Below, piece by piece: positions 49,688 through 60,262 of a stretch of DNA of 64,000 nucleotides. Position 1 is the stretch's first letter. Each line of letters opens with the position of its first letter. The stretch is from Alkalicoccus daliensis (lineage in GTDB: Bacteria > Bacillota > Bacilli > Bacillales > Salisediminibacteriaceae), in NCBI RefSeq assembly GCF_900103955.1, contig NZ_FNIL01000001.1, forward strand, positions 186,001-250,000. Reading direction: 5' to 3'. Made by a program: the position numbers and the translations under genes. The notes below the pieces were generated by a model that did no database searches, was not told where the DNA came from, and saw only the letters and a program-made list of their open reading frames with translations.

Positions 49688-50467
49688 ATGTCACTATATG
49701 ATCATTTTCGCAAAGAAGAAAGGCCTTTTATAGATCAGGTGCTTGATTGGAAATCGACCGTAAAAGAAGAATATCGTTCCAAGCTCTCAGATTTTCTGGA
49801 CCCCAGACAGCAGCAGATAGTGACCTCTGTTGTTGGTACTGATAAAGATGTGAAGCTTTCCTTTCACGGTGGTGCTTCTGCAGTCGAAAGAAAGCGTGCA
49901 CTTTTATATCCGGAATATATGGATCCGGATTACTCAGATTTTGAGCTGGCTGCATATGAACTTCAATATCCGTCGAAATTCGTAACACTTGAACACCCGC
50001 AGGTGCTGGGTACTTTAACCAGCCTGGGAGTGAGACGTGAAAAATTCGGGGATATTCTTATTTCAGGGAACCGAATTCAGATTGTAGCAGCCGGTGAAAT
50101 AGCAGGGTATCTGGAACAGCAGTTTACCAGTGTTGGCAGAGCATCTGTAACAATGCTTTCTATATCTCTGGATGACCTGCTGGAGCCGGCTGAAGTATCA
50201 AAAGATTTGTCCGTAACAGTTTCTTCTATGAGATTGGACACCGTTCTATCTGAAGCTTTTAAAATTTCCCGGTCTAAAATAAAACCCTTGATTCAAAATG
50301 AGAAAGTAAAAGTAAATTGGAAAGTTATAATTGATCCTTCAGTAACAATTGAAGAGGGAGATGTACTTTCGTTGAGGGGAAGCGGCCGCTGTAAGGTAGA
50401 GTCGGTAGAAGGAGTCACAAAAAAAGGGAAGCTGAGAGTTCAGCTGCGCGTAACAGGAAATAATTAA
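49688..50467 (+). CDS. ylmH: S4-domain RNA-binding protein YlmH (RqcP2)
   Basis: A 259-residue protein: an N-terminal YlmH-specific region and a C-terminal S4 RNA-binding domain (about 180-245, starting VTVSSMRLDTVLSEAFKISR). B. subtilis YlmH can take part in ribosome-associated quality control by stabilising peptidyl-tRNA on the 50S subunit. The block LTSLGVRREKFGDIL is a family hallmark. AGGAGG lies before the ATG. Located between ylmG and divIVA. Confidence 0.9.
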   Translation: MSLYDHFRKEERPFIDQVLDWKSTVKEEYRSKLSDFLDPRQQQIVTSVVGTDKDVKLSFHGGASAVERKRALLYPEYMDPDYSDFELAAYELQYPSKFVTLEHPQVLGTLTSLGVRREKFGDILISGNRIQIVAAGEIAGYLEQQFTSVGRASVTMLSISLDDLLEPAEVSKDLSVTVSSMRLDTVLSEAFKISRSKIKPLIQNEKVKVNWKVIIDPSVTIEEGDVLSLRGSGRCKVESVEGVTKKGKLRVQLRVTGNN

Positions 50468-50553
50468 TGGAATTTATAGAGGATTCCGGTGCTGTGTGTC
50501 GAATCATTTATTAATAATAAAGAAGTGTAAAATAATCGGAGGTGCCCCAGGGA

Positions 50554-51057
50554 ATGCCATTGACGCCATTAGATATCCATAATAAAGAATTTACGAGAAG
50601 TTTCCGAGGTTATGATGAGGACGAAGTGAATGAATTTTTAGATCAGGTAATTAAAGATTATGAAACGGTAACCCGTGAAAAAAAAGAGTTATTTGACCGG
50701 GTGCACGAACTTGAAGAAAAATTAAGTCATTTTTCCAGTATTGAGACTACACTTAATAAATCTATTCTCGTAGCACAGGAAACCGCTGAAGAAGTTAAGA
50801 GAAATGCAGAAAAAGAGTCTAAATTAATTATTAAGGAATCCGAAAAGAACGCTGATCGCATTGTTAATGAAGCACTTTCCAAGTCACGTAAAGTTTCTCT
50901 TGAAATTGAAGAACTAAAAAAGCAGGCTGCAGTATACCGTACGAGATTTAAAATGCTGCTGGAAGCACAGCTGGAAATGCTACATACTGAAGGTTGGGAA
51001 GGAATTACTGAAGAACCTGAAGAGAATAGATACGAATCAGAAGAATCTCGCAGCTAA
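50554..51057 (+). CDS. divIVA: Cell division/polarity protein DivIVA
   Basis: A 167-residue coiled-coil protein that recognises curved membrane at septa and poles. The N-terminal membrane-binding domain reads MPLTPLDIHNKEFTRSFRGY, followed by DEDEVNEFLDQVIKDYE, with the usual Phe and Arg of the hairpin loop. Two long coiled coils follow and the tail is acidic. ATG 50554 is nine bases after CGGAGGTG; the GTG at 50542 lies in that site. Last gene of the division block. Confidence 0.95.
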   Translation: MPLTPLDIHNKEFTRSFRGYDEDEVNEFLDQVIKDYETVTREKKELFDRVHELEEKLSHFSSIETTLNKSILVAQETAEEVKRNAEKESKLIIKESEKNADRIVNEALSKSRKVSLEIEELKKQAAVYRTRFKMLLEAQLEMLHTEGWEGITEEPEENRYESEESRS

Positions 51058-51060
51058 GTA

Positions 51061-51090
51061 TTGACGCTGTATCAAATCGTACTTTATACT
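51061..51090 (+). promoter_or_regulatory. Promoter of the ileS T-box transcript
   Basis: TTGACG (51061-51066), 18-bp spacer, TATACT (51085-51090), directly after the divIVA stop codon. Confidence 0.7.
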
Positions 51091-51099
51091 TATATTAAT

Positions 51100-51348
51100 T
51101 TTCAAGCGAAGACAGGGTCAGTATGAAATGAGCAGACCAACAGCGAGCCGGGGGAGGTGGAAGCCCGGTGGAACCCTTATTTCAGAATATCTCCCTCGAG
51201 CAGCGAACTGAACGGAAGCTAATTCTTAGTAGGTAAGCCGGTTCATGATCGTTATTTCATGTGCGAGCGGCTGTGCAGCAGCTAACTTGGGTGGTACCGC
51301 GGGTAAACTTCTCGTCCCTTCATATATAAGGGGGAGAAGTTTTTTTAT
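51100..51348 (+). promoter_or_regulatory. T-box leader controlling ileS
   Basis: The T-box sequence TGGGTGGTACCGCGGG (51288-51303) is unmistakable, as is stem I with the AGCGAGCCGGGG and GGTGGAAGCCCGG elements. The likely specifier codon is ATC (51189-51191) in the segment AATATCTCCC, reading isoleucine. The terminator AACTTCTC-GTCCCTT / AAGGGGGAGAAGTT with seven Ts (51306-51347) competes with the antiterminator. Uncharged tRNA(Ile) should allow read-through into ileS. Confidence 0.95.
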
Positions 51349-51377
51349 GTTCAAATTATGATTGGAGGATAAGAAAA

Positions 51378-54146
51378 ATGAATTATAAAGATACATTATT
51401 AATGCCAAAAACAAGCTTTCCGATGAAAGGAAATCTGCCTAACAAAGAACCTGATATGCAGGCACAATGGAACGAGAAGAAAATGTATGAAAGAGTACAG
51501 GAACGGACAGAGGGACGTCCTTTATTTATTCTTCATGACGGTCCTCCTTATGCTAATGGAGATATCCATATGGGGCATGCATTAAACAAAATTTTAAAAG
51601 ACTTTATTGTAAGGTCAAAATCTATGACGGGCTATCACGCTCCGTATGTACCAGGTTGGGACACGCATGGACTCCCTATCGAAACTGCTCTTACGAAAAA
51701 AGGGAAAGTGAACCGAAAAGAAATGAGTATTGCTGAATTCAGACAGAAGTGTGAAGAGTATGCACTTGAACAAATTAACAGTCAGCGGGAACAATTTAAG
51801 CGGCTCGGTGTTCGGGGAGACTGGGACAACCCCTATGTAACGTTAACGCACGCGTATGAAGCACAGCAGATTAAAGTGTTTGGGGAAATGGCAAAGAAGG
51901 GCTATATCTATAAAGGTAAAAAACCAGTCTACTGGTCTCCATCGTCTGAATCTGCGCTGGCAGAAGCAGAGATTGAATATCACGATAAGCGTTCTCCTTC
52001 TATTTATGTAGCGTTTGATGTAACGGAGAGCAAAGGTATTCTGCTTGGTGATGAAAAATTTGTTATCTGGACAACCACCCCATGGACGATTCCGGCAAAT
52101 CTGGCTATTGCGGTTCATCCTGATCTTGACTATGCAGTAGTGGAAGTTCAGGAAGAGAAGTTTATTGTTGCAGAGGGACTGCTTGAAGAACTTACTCAAA
52201 AATTTGAGTGGGAAAACCCGAAAGTTACTGCTACTTATAAAGGTAAGGAATTAGAAGGGATTAAGACGAAGCACCCGTTATACGATAGAGAGTCTTTAGT
52301 AATTCTTGGAGATCATGTAACGCTTGATGCAGGTACTGGATGTGTGCATACGGCTCCTGGACACGGGGAAGATGACTACATTGTAGGTCAGCGGTATAAT
52401 CTGGACGTATTATGTCCGGTAGATGATAAAGGTGTATTTACAGAGGAAGCACCTATGTTTGAAGGGCTCTTCTATGATACCGCAAACAAACCAATTACAG
52501 AAAAGCTGGAAGAGGCAGGGAAATTGTTAAAGCTGGATTTCTTTACACACTCCTACCCTCATGACTGGAGAACAAAAAAACCAGTAATATTCCGCGCTAC
52601 AGCACAATGGTTTGCTTCGATTAAAGACTTTCGGGAAGATCTGCTGCGCGAGGTAGAAGCAGTAGAATGGCTTCCAAAATGGGGAGAAACCCGTCTTTAT
52701 AATATGGTTCGTGACAGAGGAGACTGGTGTATTTCGCGCCAGCGGGCCTGGGGAGTACCGATTCCAATTTTCTACGGGGAAGATAACCAGCCGATCATTA
52801 TTGATGAAACGATTTCCCACGTTTCCGAGCTGTTCCGTCAGCACGGATCTAATATCTGGTTTGAGAAAGAAGCAAAAGACCTTCTTCCGGAAGGCTTCAC
52901 TTCAGAGCAAAGTCCAAATGGCCATTTTACGAAAGAAACGGATATCATGGATGTATGGTTCGATTCCGGTTCTTCCCATCAGGCAGTGCTGGAAGAGAGA
53001 GAAGATCTTCAGCGGCCTGCGGATGTTTATCTGGAAGGGTCTGACCAGTACAGAGGATGGTTCAATTCCTCACTATCAACTGCAGTAGCGGTAACAGGAA
53101 AAGCTCCCTTTAAATCAGTAGTGAGCCATGGATTTACGCTCGATGGTAAAGGGAAGAAAATGAGTAAATCTCTTGGAAATGTAATTGTGCCGAATAAAGT
53201 TATGAAACAGCTGGGCGCTGACATTCTGCGTCTCTGGGTTTCTTCTGTAGACTATCAGGCGGATGTACGTGTATCGGATGATATTCTGAAGCAGGTAGCA
53301 GAAGCATATCGAAAAATCCGGAACACATTCCGTTTCCTTCTCGGTAATTTAAATGACTTTCATCCTGAGATGAATACAGTTTCTTATGAAGAGTTATCCG
53401 GTGTAAATCAATACATGCTTGTAAAGCTGAATGAGCTGGTAAAAGAAGTACGGGAGGCTTATGATAATTATCAGTTCTCTGCGGTTTATCATAAAGTGCA
53501 TAACTTCTGTTCCATTGAATTAAGCTCATTCTTTATGGATATTTCTAAGGATACGCTGTATCTAAAGCATGAAGACCATCAGGAGCGCAGGGGCATTCAG
53601 ACTGTAATGTTTGAAACACTCACTTCCCTGGTAAGGCTGATGAGTCCAATTATTACTCATACTGCAGAAGAAGTCTGGAATAACATTGAAGGAGTGGATG
53701 CTGAAGCAGCACAGCTGACAGATATGCCCGAAGTGCAGAGTTATCAGGGTGTAGATACTTTAGTGAAAAAGTGGGACCGGTTCATGGTTCTGCGAGATGA
53801 CGTCCTGAAAGCTTTAGAGGATGCAAGAAACGAAGAAGGTATAAAGAAAAACCTTCATGCTTCGGTAGAAGTGTTTGCTTCTTCTGAAGATAAGGAACTT
53901 TTGGATTCCCTGGAAGACCTTAAAAAGTTATTTATCACTTCCGGTGCAGTTGTTTCTCTTAAAGAGAATGCTCCTGCAGAGGCAAGAACTTACGAAGAAA
54001 TGCTCGTAAAAGTATCGAGAGCAGAAGGGGAAACATGTGAACGCTGCTGGGTAGCTTCCACTGAACTTGGAAAAGACCCTGAGCATCCTGGACTTTGCCC
54101 TGAATGTACAGATACAGTTGTAAATTATTACCCGCATCTGGTATGA
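51378..54146 (+). CDS. ileS: Isoleucyl-tRNA synthetase
   Basis: A 922-residue class I aminoacyl-tRNA synthetase. The HIGH motif reads HMGH (64-67) in [15 protein letters not shown] and KMSKS is at 594-598. The editing domain (CP1) lies between, with [18 protein letters not shown]-terminal zinc ribbon CERCW...CPEC is present. Length and zinc finger match the bacterial, mupirocin-sensitive type. It is expressed from the T-box leader. In B. subtilis ylyA comes next; here lspA does. Confidence 0.97.
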   Translation: MNYKDTLLMPKTSFPMKGNLPNKEPDMQAQWNEKKMYERVQERTEGRPLFILHDGPPYANGDIHMGHALNKILKDFIVRSKSMTGYHAPYVPGWDTHGLPIETALTKKGKVNRKEMSIAEFRQKCEEYALEQINSQREQFKRLGVRGDWDNPYVTLTHAYEAQQIKVFGEMAKKGYIYKGKKPVYWSPSSESALAEAEIEYHDKRSPSIYVAFDVTESKGILLGDEKFVIWTTTPWTIPANLAIAVHPDLDYAVVEVQEEKFIVAEGLLEELTQKFEWENPKVTATYKGKELEGIKTKHPLYDRESLVILGDHVTLDAGTGCVHTAPGHGEDDYIVGQRYNLDVLCPVDDKGVFTEEAPMFEGLFYDTANKPITEKLEEAGKLLKLDFFTHSYPHDWRTKKPVIFRATAQWFASIKDFREDLLREVEAVEWLPKWGETRLYNMVRDRGDWCISRQRAWGVPIPIFYGEDNQPIIIDETISHVSELFRQHGSNIWFEKEAKDLLPEGFTSEQSPNGHFTKETDIMDVWFDSGSSHQAVLEEREDLQRPADVYLEGSDQYRGWFNSSLSTAVAVTGKAPFKSVVSHGFTLDGKGKKMSKSLGNVIVPNKVMKQLGADILRLWVSSVDYQADVRVSDDILKQVAEAYRKIRNTFRFLLGNLNDFHPEMNTVSYEELSGVNQYMLVKLNELVKEVREAYDNYQFSAVYHKVHNFCSIELSSFFMDISKDTLYLKHEDHQERRGIQTVMFETLTSLVRLMSPIITHTAEEVWNNIEGVDAEAAQLTDMPEVQSYQGVDTLVKKWDRFMVLRDDVLKALEDARNEEGIKKNLHASVEVFASSEDKELLDSLEDLKKLFITSGAVVSLKENAPAEARTYEEMLVKVSRAEGETCERCWVASTELGKDPEHPGLCPECTDTVVNYYPHLV

Positions 54147-54283
54147 TTTTTAAAATTGATCCGGGAAGCTTTTTAATGGTGACCCAGCCAATAATTTAAA
54201 ATTTCATATATTTAAAGTATAAAATATCAGTTTAAATAGGTTCTTACTTTTATATTATAAAGGGATTGTACAGAGATTTTTTA

Positions 54284-54325
54284 GGAGGCCGTGCTGTGAA
54301 AGGATAACAGGCGGTCTCTTTTTCT
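54284..54325 (+). terminator. Terminator after ileS
   Basis: Two-part stem GAGGCCG...CGGTCTC with inner CTGT/ACAG, followed by TTTTTCTT. Confidence 0.75.
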
Positions 54326-54399
54326 TAAGATTGCCGGAATAAGATTGCTGTGCTATGATATCTCAGGAAGTATGGACAGAAGAAATGGAGGCTTTGCAC

Positions 54400-54858
54400 G
54401 TGATTTACTATATAATCGCGGGTTTAATAATTGCAGTTGATCAATTTACAAAATGGCTAGTAGTGCAGAACATGGAAATCAGAGAAAGTATCCCAATTAT
54501 TGAAAATGTACTTTATCTTACATCACATAGAAATGCAGGAGCAGCTTTTGGCATGCTGCAGGGGCAGATGTGGCTCTTTTATATCGCCACCATCGGAGTA
54601 ACTGCTGTAATTATTTATATGATTCAGACGCAGCTGAATGGCAGCAGATGGTACGGTACTGCACTTGGATTAATTTTAGGCGGAGCGATAGGCAATTTTA
54701 TCGATCGGGTTCTCGAGGGAGCAGTAGTTGATTTTGTAGATGTTTACATTTTTAATTATAATTATCCTATATTCAATGTTGCTGATATGGCGTTGGTTTC
54801 AGGAGTGATTATGGTAATTATTCATGTTTTATTAGAAGAAAAACGTCAGGAGAAATAA
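54400..54858 (+). CDS. lspA: Lipoprotein signal peptidase (signal peptidase II)
   Basis: A 152-residue membrane aspartyl protease with four helices that cleaves prolipoproteins after lipidation, such as the lipoproteins encoded at 1, 387 and 15290. Catalytic Asp102 is in GNFIDRV and Asp129 in IFNVADM. The start is a GTG eight bases after GGAGG, giving the typical MIYYIIAGLIIAVDQ N-terminus; the longer open frame from 54355 has no support. Confidence 0.95.
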   Translation: MIYYIIAGLIIAVDQFTKWLVVQNMEIRESIPIIENVLYLTSHRNAGAAFGMLQGQMWLFYIATIGVTAVIIYMIQTQLNGSRWYGTALGLILGGAIGNFIDRVLEGAVVDFVDVYIFNYNYPIFNVADMALVSGVIMVIIHVLLEEKRQEK

Positions 54859-54862
54859 ATTA

Positions 54863-55780
54863 ATGGAAAATTATACTTTTACCGCAGAAGAAGGCGGCGC
54901 GAGGCTCGACAAATGGCTTACCGATAAAGATCCATCATGGTCAAGAAGTGCTGTGCAGGATTGGATTAAAGAAGGACATGTAGAAGTCAATCAGACAGTA
55001 GTGAAAAGTAATTATAAATTAAAGCAGGGAGATCAGATTTTTGTAGAAATTCCTGAAGTTATAGAGCTGGAGATAAATGCAGAAGATTTACAACTTGATG
55101 TTGTATATGAGGATGAAGATGTAATAGTAATTAATAAGCCAAGAGGAATGGTAGTTCATCCTGCACCGGGACACCCTTCAGGGACGCTGGTCAATGGCTT
55201 GATGCACCACTGTCAGGATCTTTCAGGTATTAATGGAGTGGCTAGACCGGGAATCGTCCATCGCATTGATAAAGATACTTCGGGATTGATTATGGTTGCA
55301 AAAAATGATGCAGCACACGAATCGCTTGTGGAGCAGCTGAAAAATAAAACTACGAAGCGGCGTTATGAAGCTATCGTTGCCGGGGTTATCTCTCATGAGA
55401 AAGGTACCATCGATGCGCCGATTGGACGTGATCCGCAGGACCGTCAGAAAATGACTGTAACGGAGTCACATTCGCGGGATGCAGTTACTCATTTTCAGGT
55501 GTTAAAAAGATATGCGAGACACACCCATGTTGCTTGTGAACTGGAAACTGGAAGGACCCATCAGATCCGCGTCCATATGCGGTACATCGAATTTCCGATT
55601 GTTGGAGATCCAAAGTACGGTCCCAGAAAAAAACATGACTTTCCTATTGAAGGCCAGGCACTGCATGCCGCACTGCTTGGGTTTAAGCATCCGCGCACCG
55701 GAGATGATATGACTTTTACAGCAGAGCCACCTGCAGATTTCAAAAATTCTCTCCATCATGCTAGTTTATTTTCAATTTGA
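54863..55780 (+). CDS. RluA family pseudouridine synthase (RluD-like, YlyB)
   Basis: A 305-residue RNA-modifying enzyme with an N-terminal S4 domain (about 12-60) and the RluA catalytic domain. The catalytic aspartate lies in the HRIDKDTSG motif (about 134-142). B. subtilis YlyB is at the same place. By length and S4 domain it resembles RluD, which modifies helix 69 of 23S rRNA, but the exact target is not decided by sequence alone. It is four bases after lspA. Its stop codon overlaps the -35 of the pyr promoter. Confidence 0.9.
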   Translation: MENYTFTAEEGGARLDKWLTDKDPSWSRSAVQDWIKEGHVEVNQTVVKSNYKLKQGDQIFVEIPEVIELEINAEDLQLDVVYEDEDVIVINKPRGMVVHPAPGHPSGTLVNGLMHHCQDLSGINGVARPGIVHRIDKDTSGLIMVAKNDAAHESLVEQLKNKTTKRRYEAIVAGVISHEKGTIDAPIGRDPQDRQKMTVTESHSRDAVTHFQVLKRYARHTHVACELETGRTHQIRVHMRYIEFPIVGDPKYGPRKKHDFPIEGQALHAALLGFKHPRTGDDMTFTAEPPADFKNSLHHASLFSI

Positions 55781-55805
55781 CAAAGGGATCATATTATGGC
55801 ACAAT
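55777..55805 (+). promoter_or_regulatory. Promoter of the pyr operon
   Basis: Perfect -35 TTGACA (55777-55782) overlapping the stop codon of the preceding gene, 17-bp spacer, -10 CACAAT (55800-55805). Confidence 0.75.
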
Positions 55806-55829
55806 AATGTAAGAATTAAATAAGTCCTT

Positions 55830-56491
<662 letters not shown>

Positions 56492-56509
56492 TAGATAAAA
56501 CAGCCTCCC

Positions 56510-56622
56510 TTTAAACTGGTCCTGAGAGACTGAAAAGGGGTATATTCTTCTGTAATGCTGAGCCTCTCTGGTTCAGTGTGTAGATGGATAACCTCTTTGG
56601 GAAGCAAAGGGGTTTTTTATTT
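56510..56622 (+). promoter_or_regulatory. PyrR attenuator 2 (pyrR-pyrP)
   Basis: A PyrR-type loop GGTCCTGAGAGACT within 56515-56532 and a terminator, AACCTCTTTG (56590-56599) with CAAAGGGGTT (56605-56614) and Ts. Confidence 0.88.
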
Positions 56623-56648
56623 ACCTAAATACAGGGGGTATACGATAA

Positions 56649-57956
56649 ATGGAAAATAAAGAAATTGGTATCAGAGAAATTCCAAGAATAGATAAATGGA
56701 TTATGCTGAGTATACAGCATCTTTTCGCAATGTTTGGAGCTACGATATTAGTACCGCTCCTGACCGGGTTATCACCGGCAGTTGCGCTCGTTTCAAGTGG
56801 TTTAGGCACACTTGCTTATCTGGTTATTACACGGGGCAGAATTCCTGCTTACTTAGGGTCTTCATTCGCATTTATTGCGCCTCTTATTGCTGCAATCGGC
56901 ATCGGGGGACCGGAAGGAGCAATGATCGGAAGTTTCTTCGCAGGACTGCTTTACGGATTAGTTGCACTATTTATTAAGCTGACAGGAGTGCAGTGGATTA
57001 TGAGAATCCTTCCTCCTATCGTAGTCGGGCCGGTAATTATGGTGATCGGTTTAGGGCTTGCCGGGGTGGCAGTCGGTATGGCAATGGAAAACCCTGCAAC
57101 AGAAAGTTACAGCGGTACCCACTTTGGAGTTGCTTTAGGAACGCTCGGAATAACTATTCTTGCAGCTATCTTTTTCAGAGGATTCTTCAGCCTTCTGCCG
57201 ATACTTACAGGAATTATCGGTGGTTACGCTATTGCAGCTTGGCAGGGACTGGTTGATTTTTCACCGGTAATGGAAGCAGCCTGGATCCAGTCACCGGAAT
57301 TTCTGATTCCTTTTGTCACCTATAATCCAACAATGAACTGGACGATTATTGCGATTATGGTACCTATTGCTGCGGTTACTCTCAGTGAACATATTGGAGA
57401 TCAGATGGTACTCAGTAAAGTGGTAGGAAAAAATTTAGTGCGTACGCCGGGGCTGCACCGCTCCATTTTTGGTGACGGGGTAGCTACAGTAATCAGTTCG
57501 TTTCTTGGAGGACCTCCCAATACAACATACGGTGAAAATATCGGAGTAGTTGCTTTAACGAGAGTGTTCAGCGTATTTGTGATTGGCGGAGCTGCAGTTG
57601 CAGCGGTAATGTTTGGCTTTGTAGGAAAAATTTCAGCTTTAATTACGACGATTCCCACTGCGGTGATGGGCGGTGTGTCCATCCTGCTCTTCGGTATCAT
57701 CGCTTCCAACGGTATGCGGATGCTGATTGATAATAAAGTAGATCTCGGCAAGAAAAGGAATCTGGTTATCTCTTCTGTGATACTCGTAATAGGAATAGGC
57801 GGCGCTTTTATTCAAGTAACAGAAGAAATTCAGATTGCAGGAATGGCGCTGGCGACAGTTATAGGTATTATTTTAAATTTAATTCTGCCAGGGAAAGATT
57901 ATGTCCAGACTGATGAAGAAATGTTTGAAGCAATGAAAGATGATCCAGCTGCATAA
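56649..57956 (+). CDS. pyrP: Uracil permease
   Basis: A 435-residue nucleobase-cation symporter of the NCS2/NAT family with about 12-14 helices, importing uracil. The first helix region contains IQHLFAMFGATILVPLLTG, and the substrate-site motifs SEHIGDQMVLSKVVG and GGPPNTTYGENIGVVALTR are intact. AGGGGG lies before the ATG. It sits between two attenuators, so its expression follows UMP levels. It ends with an acidic cytosolic tail. Confidence 0.95.
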   Translation: MENKEIGIREIPRIDKWIMLSIQHLFAMFGATILVPLLTGLSPAVALVSSGLGTLAYLVITRGRIPAYLGSSFAFIAPLIAAIGIGGPEGAMIGSFFAGLLYGLVALFIKLTGVQWIMRILPPIVVGPVIMVIGLGLAGVAVGMAMENPATESYSGTHFGVALGTLGITILAAIFFRGFFSLLPILTGIIGGYAIAAWQGLVDFSPVMEAAWIQSPEFLIPFVTYNPTMNWTIIAIMVPIAAVTLSEHIGDQMVLSKVVGKNLVRTPGLHRSIFGDGVATVISSFLGGPPNTTYGENIGVVALTRVFSVFVIGGAAVAAVMFGFVGKISALITTIPTAVMGGVSILLFGIIASNGMRMLIDNKVDLGKKRNLVISSVILVIGIGGAFIQVTEEIQIAGMALATVIGIILNLILPGKDYVQTDEEMFEAMKDDPAA

Positions 57957-57962
57957 GACACC

Positions 57963-58060
57963 TTTTAAATACGTTCAGAGAAACGTAAAAGGGTGTTCAT
58001 GACAGGGGGAGTTCTCCTGCATGAAGCACCCGTATATAAAAAAACGGGTGCTTTTTTTAT
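57963..58060 (+). promoter_or_regulatory. PyrR attenuator 3 (pyrP-pyrB)
   Basis: A hairpin with the PyrR-type loop, TACGTTCAGAGAAACGTA (57970-57987), then the terminator AGCACCCGT (58025-58033) with ACGGGTGCT (58044-58052) and seven Ts. Confidence 0.88.
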
Positions 58061-58089
58061 AGAAAGCCGCCCGCAAGGAGGATTTTTTC

Positions 58090-58986
58090 ATGAGACAGCT
58101 TCGCACACTAAATGACCTTTCAATTACTGAAATTAACTATTTACTAACGCAGGCAGAAAAACCTATTGCACCATTGAACGGATTCTACACTGCAGCAAAT
58201 TTATTTTTTGAGGCAAGTACACGGACAAAATACAGCTTTGAAATGGCAGAAGCAAAACTGGGAATTCATAAATTTGATTTTGCAGCTCAGGCTTCCAGCC
58301 TGGAAAAAGGAGAATCTTTGTACGACACTTTAAAAACATTTGAATCATTTGGTACAGACTTATTAGTAATCAGACATCCTCAGGCAAGATATTATCAGGA
58401 ACTGGAAGGATTAAATATTCCAATCATAAATGCCGGTGATGGTGCAGGAGATCATCCGACGCAGTCTCTCCTGGATCTGCTCACGATGAAGCAGGAATTT
58501 GGAACACTGCTCGGGCTTCACGTAGTAATAGCAGGAGATATTCTTCACAGCAGGGTTGCGAATACAAATGCGAAAATTCTGGAACAGCTGGGAGCACGGG
58601 TTTCCTATGCCGGGCCGGCTGAATGGATGCCGCCACATATTTCTGCAAAACAGCTGCTTACTATGGATGAAGCAGTAAAACAGGCGGATGTGATGATGAT
58701 GCTGAGAATTCAGACGGAGAGACATGACGGCAAAGCTTTCTGGAGTAAACAGAGCTATCACAACAGATTCGGTTTAACTGAAGAAAGAGAACAAAAGATG
58801 CTGCCTCATGCAATTATTATGCATCCTGCACCTGTAAACAGAGGCGTTGAATTAGCAGATTCACTTGTGGAAGCTGAAAGATCAAGGATATTTAAGCAGG
58901 TACAGAATGGTGTGCTGGTAAGACAGTCCGTACTGAAATATCTTCTAGAAACCAAGGGGGCAAAACGCTATGAAAACATTGTTTAA
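58090..58986 (+). CDS. pyrB: Aspartate carbamoyltransferase
   Basis: A 298-residue catalytic subunit that condenses carbamoyl phosphate with aspartate. The carbamoyl phosphate motif [13 protein letters not shown] (about 38-50) and [12 protein letters not shown] are intact, with a late [11 protein letters not shown]. There is no pyrI regulatory subunit, as in Bacillus. AGGAGG lies before the ATG. The 3' end overlaps pyrC by 17 bases. Confidence 0.96.
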   Translation: MRQLRTLNDLSITEINYLLTQAEKPIAPLNGFYTAANLFFEASTRTKYSFEMAEAKLGIHKFDFAAQASSLEKGESLYDTLKTFESFGTDLLVIRHPQARYYQELEGLNIPIINAGDGAGDHPTQSLLDLLTMKQEFGTLLGLHVVIAGDILHSRVANTNAKILEQLGARVSYAGPAEWMPPHISAKQLLTMDEAVKQADVMMMLRIQTERHDGKAFWSKQSYHNRFGLTEEREQKMLPHAIIMHPAPVNRGVELADSLVEAERSRIFKQVQNGVLVRQSVLKYLLETKGAKRYENIV

Positions 58987-60262
58987 GAACGCTCACGTCT
59001 TTTATCAAGGAAAAATAAAAAAGCAGGATTTGATTGTGGATGATGCATCTGGAAATATTGACAAAGTAGCAAAATCTATTGCAGAAGAACACGCAGAAAA
59101 AGTGATAAATCTGGAAGGAAAACTTCTTGCTCCAGGACTTGTGGACGTTCATATTCATTTAAGAGAACCAGGGGGAGAAGCGAAAGAGACCGTCAAAACC
59201 GGAACAGAAGCTGCGGCTCGCGGTGGTTTTACTACAGTTTGCGCAATGCCTAACACGCGGCCGGTACCGGACAGTGAAGAGACGATGCAGGTTGTGCTGG
59301 ACAGGATTAAAGAAACAGCACTTATCCGCGTACTTCCGTACGCTTCTATTACAGAAAGACAGCTGGGAAAATCGCTTACAAACATGAATAAACTTGCTGA
59401 ACAGGGTGCTTTCGCATTTACTGACGATGGCGTAGGTGTTCAATCTGCAGGAACAATGTATGAAGCGATGAAGAAAGCAGCCGAATTAAATAAAGCGATC
59501 GTAGCTCATTGTGAAGATAATTCACTTCTTTATGGAGGCAGCCTTCACAGTGGGAAGAAAGCAGCAGAATTAGGCATGAAAGGAATTCTTTCCGCCTCAG
59601 AGGCAGTACATATTGCAAGGGATGTATTACTAGCCGAAGAAACAGGAGTCCATTATCACGTATGCCATGTCAGCACAAAGGCTTCTGTCAGAGTAATCCG
59701 GGATGCAAAAAAAGCAGGCATACATGTGACAGCAGAAGTAACACCCCATCATTTACTTTTAACAGAAGATGATATTCCGGGTGATGATGCCAATTTTAAA
59801 ATGAACCCGCCGCTCAGAGCACAGGAAGACCGGCTTGCCCTCGTAGAAGGCTTATTGGATGGAACAATTGATTTTATAGCAACGGATCATGCTCCGCATA
59901 CAGCTGATGAAAAAAAGAAATCAATCGAAGAGGCACCTTTTGGAATTGTAGGACTGGAAACAGCCTTTCCGCTTCTTTATACACATCTGGTCCAGCCTGA
60001 TCATATTAAAATAGAGCAGCTGCTCGAATGGCTTACCGTGAAGCCGGCACAGACGTTCCAGCTTCCATTCGGCATTATTGAAGAGGGAAGCCCGGCGGAT
60101 CTTGTAGTATTGGATACAAATCTTAAACAGCCGGTAGAAAAAGAAGAATTTTATTCTAAAGGCAGAAATACTCCTTTTAACAAATGGGAGCTCAGCGGGT
60201 GGCCGGAGATGACAGTTGCTGCGGGTAAGATTGTATGGACGAATGAGGAGGGAATTTTATAA
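58970..60262 (+). CDS. pyrC: Dihydroorotase
   Basis: A 430-residue zinc amidohydrolase (class I) that closes carbamoyl-aspartate to dihydroorotate. Metal ligands are visible: [19 protein letters not shown] (about 57-75), the later His residues in VAHCEDN and [10 protein letters not shown], and Asp in [22 protein letters not shown] precedes the ATG inside pyrB. The stop codon overlaps the carA start (TAATG). Confidence 0.96.
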   Translation: MKTLFKNAHVFYQGKIKKQDLIVDDASGNIDKVAKSIAEEHAEKVINLEGKLLAPGLVDVHIHLREPGGEAKETVKTGTEAAARGGFTTVCAMPNTRPVPDSEETMQVVLDRIKETALIRVLPYASITERQLGKSLTNMNKLAEQGAFAFTDDGVGVQSAGTMYEAMKKAAELNKAIVAHCEDNSLLYGGSLHSGKKAAELGMKGILSASEAVHIARDVLLAEETGVHYHVCHVSTKASVRVIRDAKKAGIHVTAEVTPHHLLLTEDDIPGDDANFKMNPPLRAQEDRLALVEGLLDGTIDFIATDHAPHTADEKKKSIEEAPFGIVGLETAFPLLYTHLVQPDHIKIEQLLEWLTVKPAQTFQLPFGIIEEGSPADLVVLDTNLKQPVEKEEFYSKGRNTPFNKWELSGWPEMTVAAGKIVWTNEEGIL

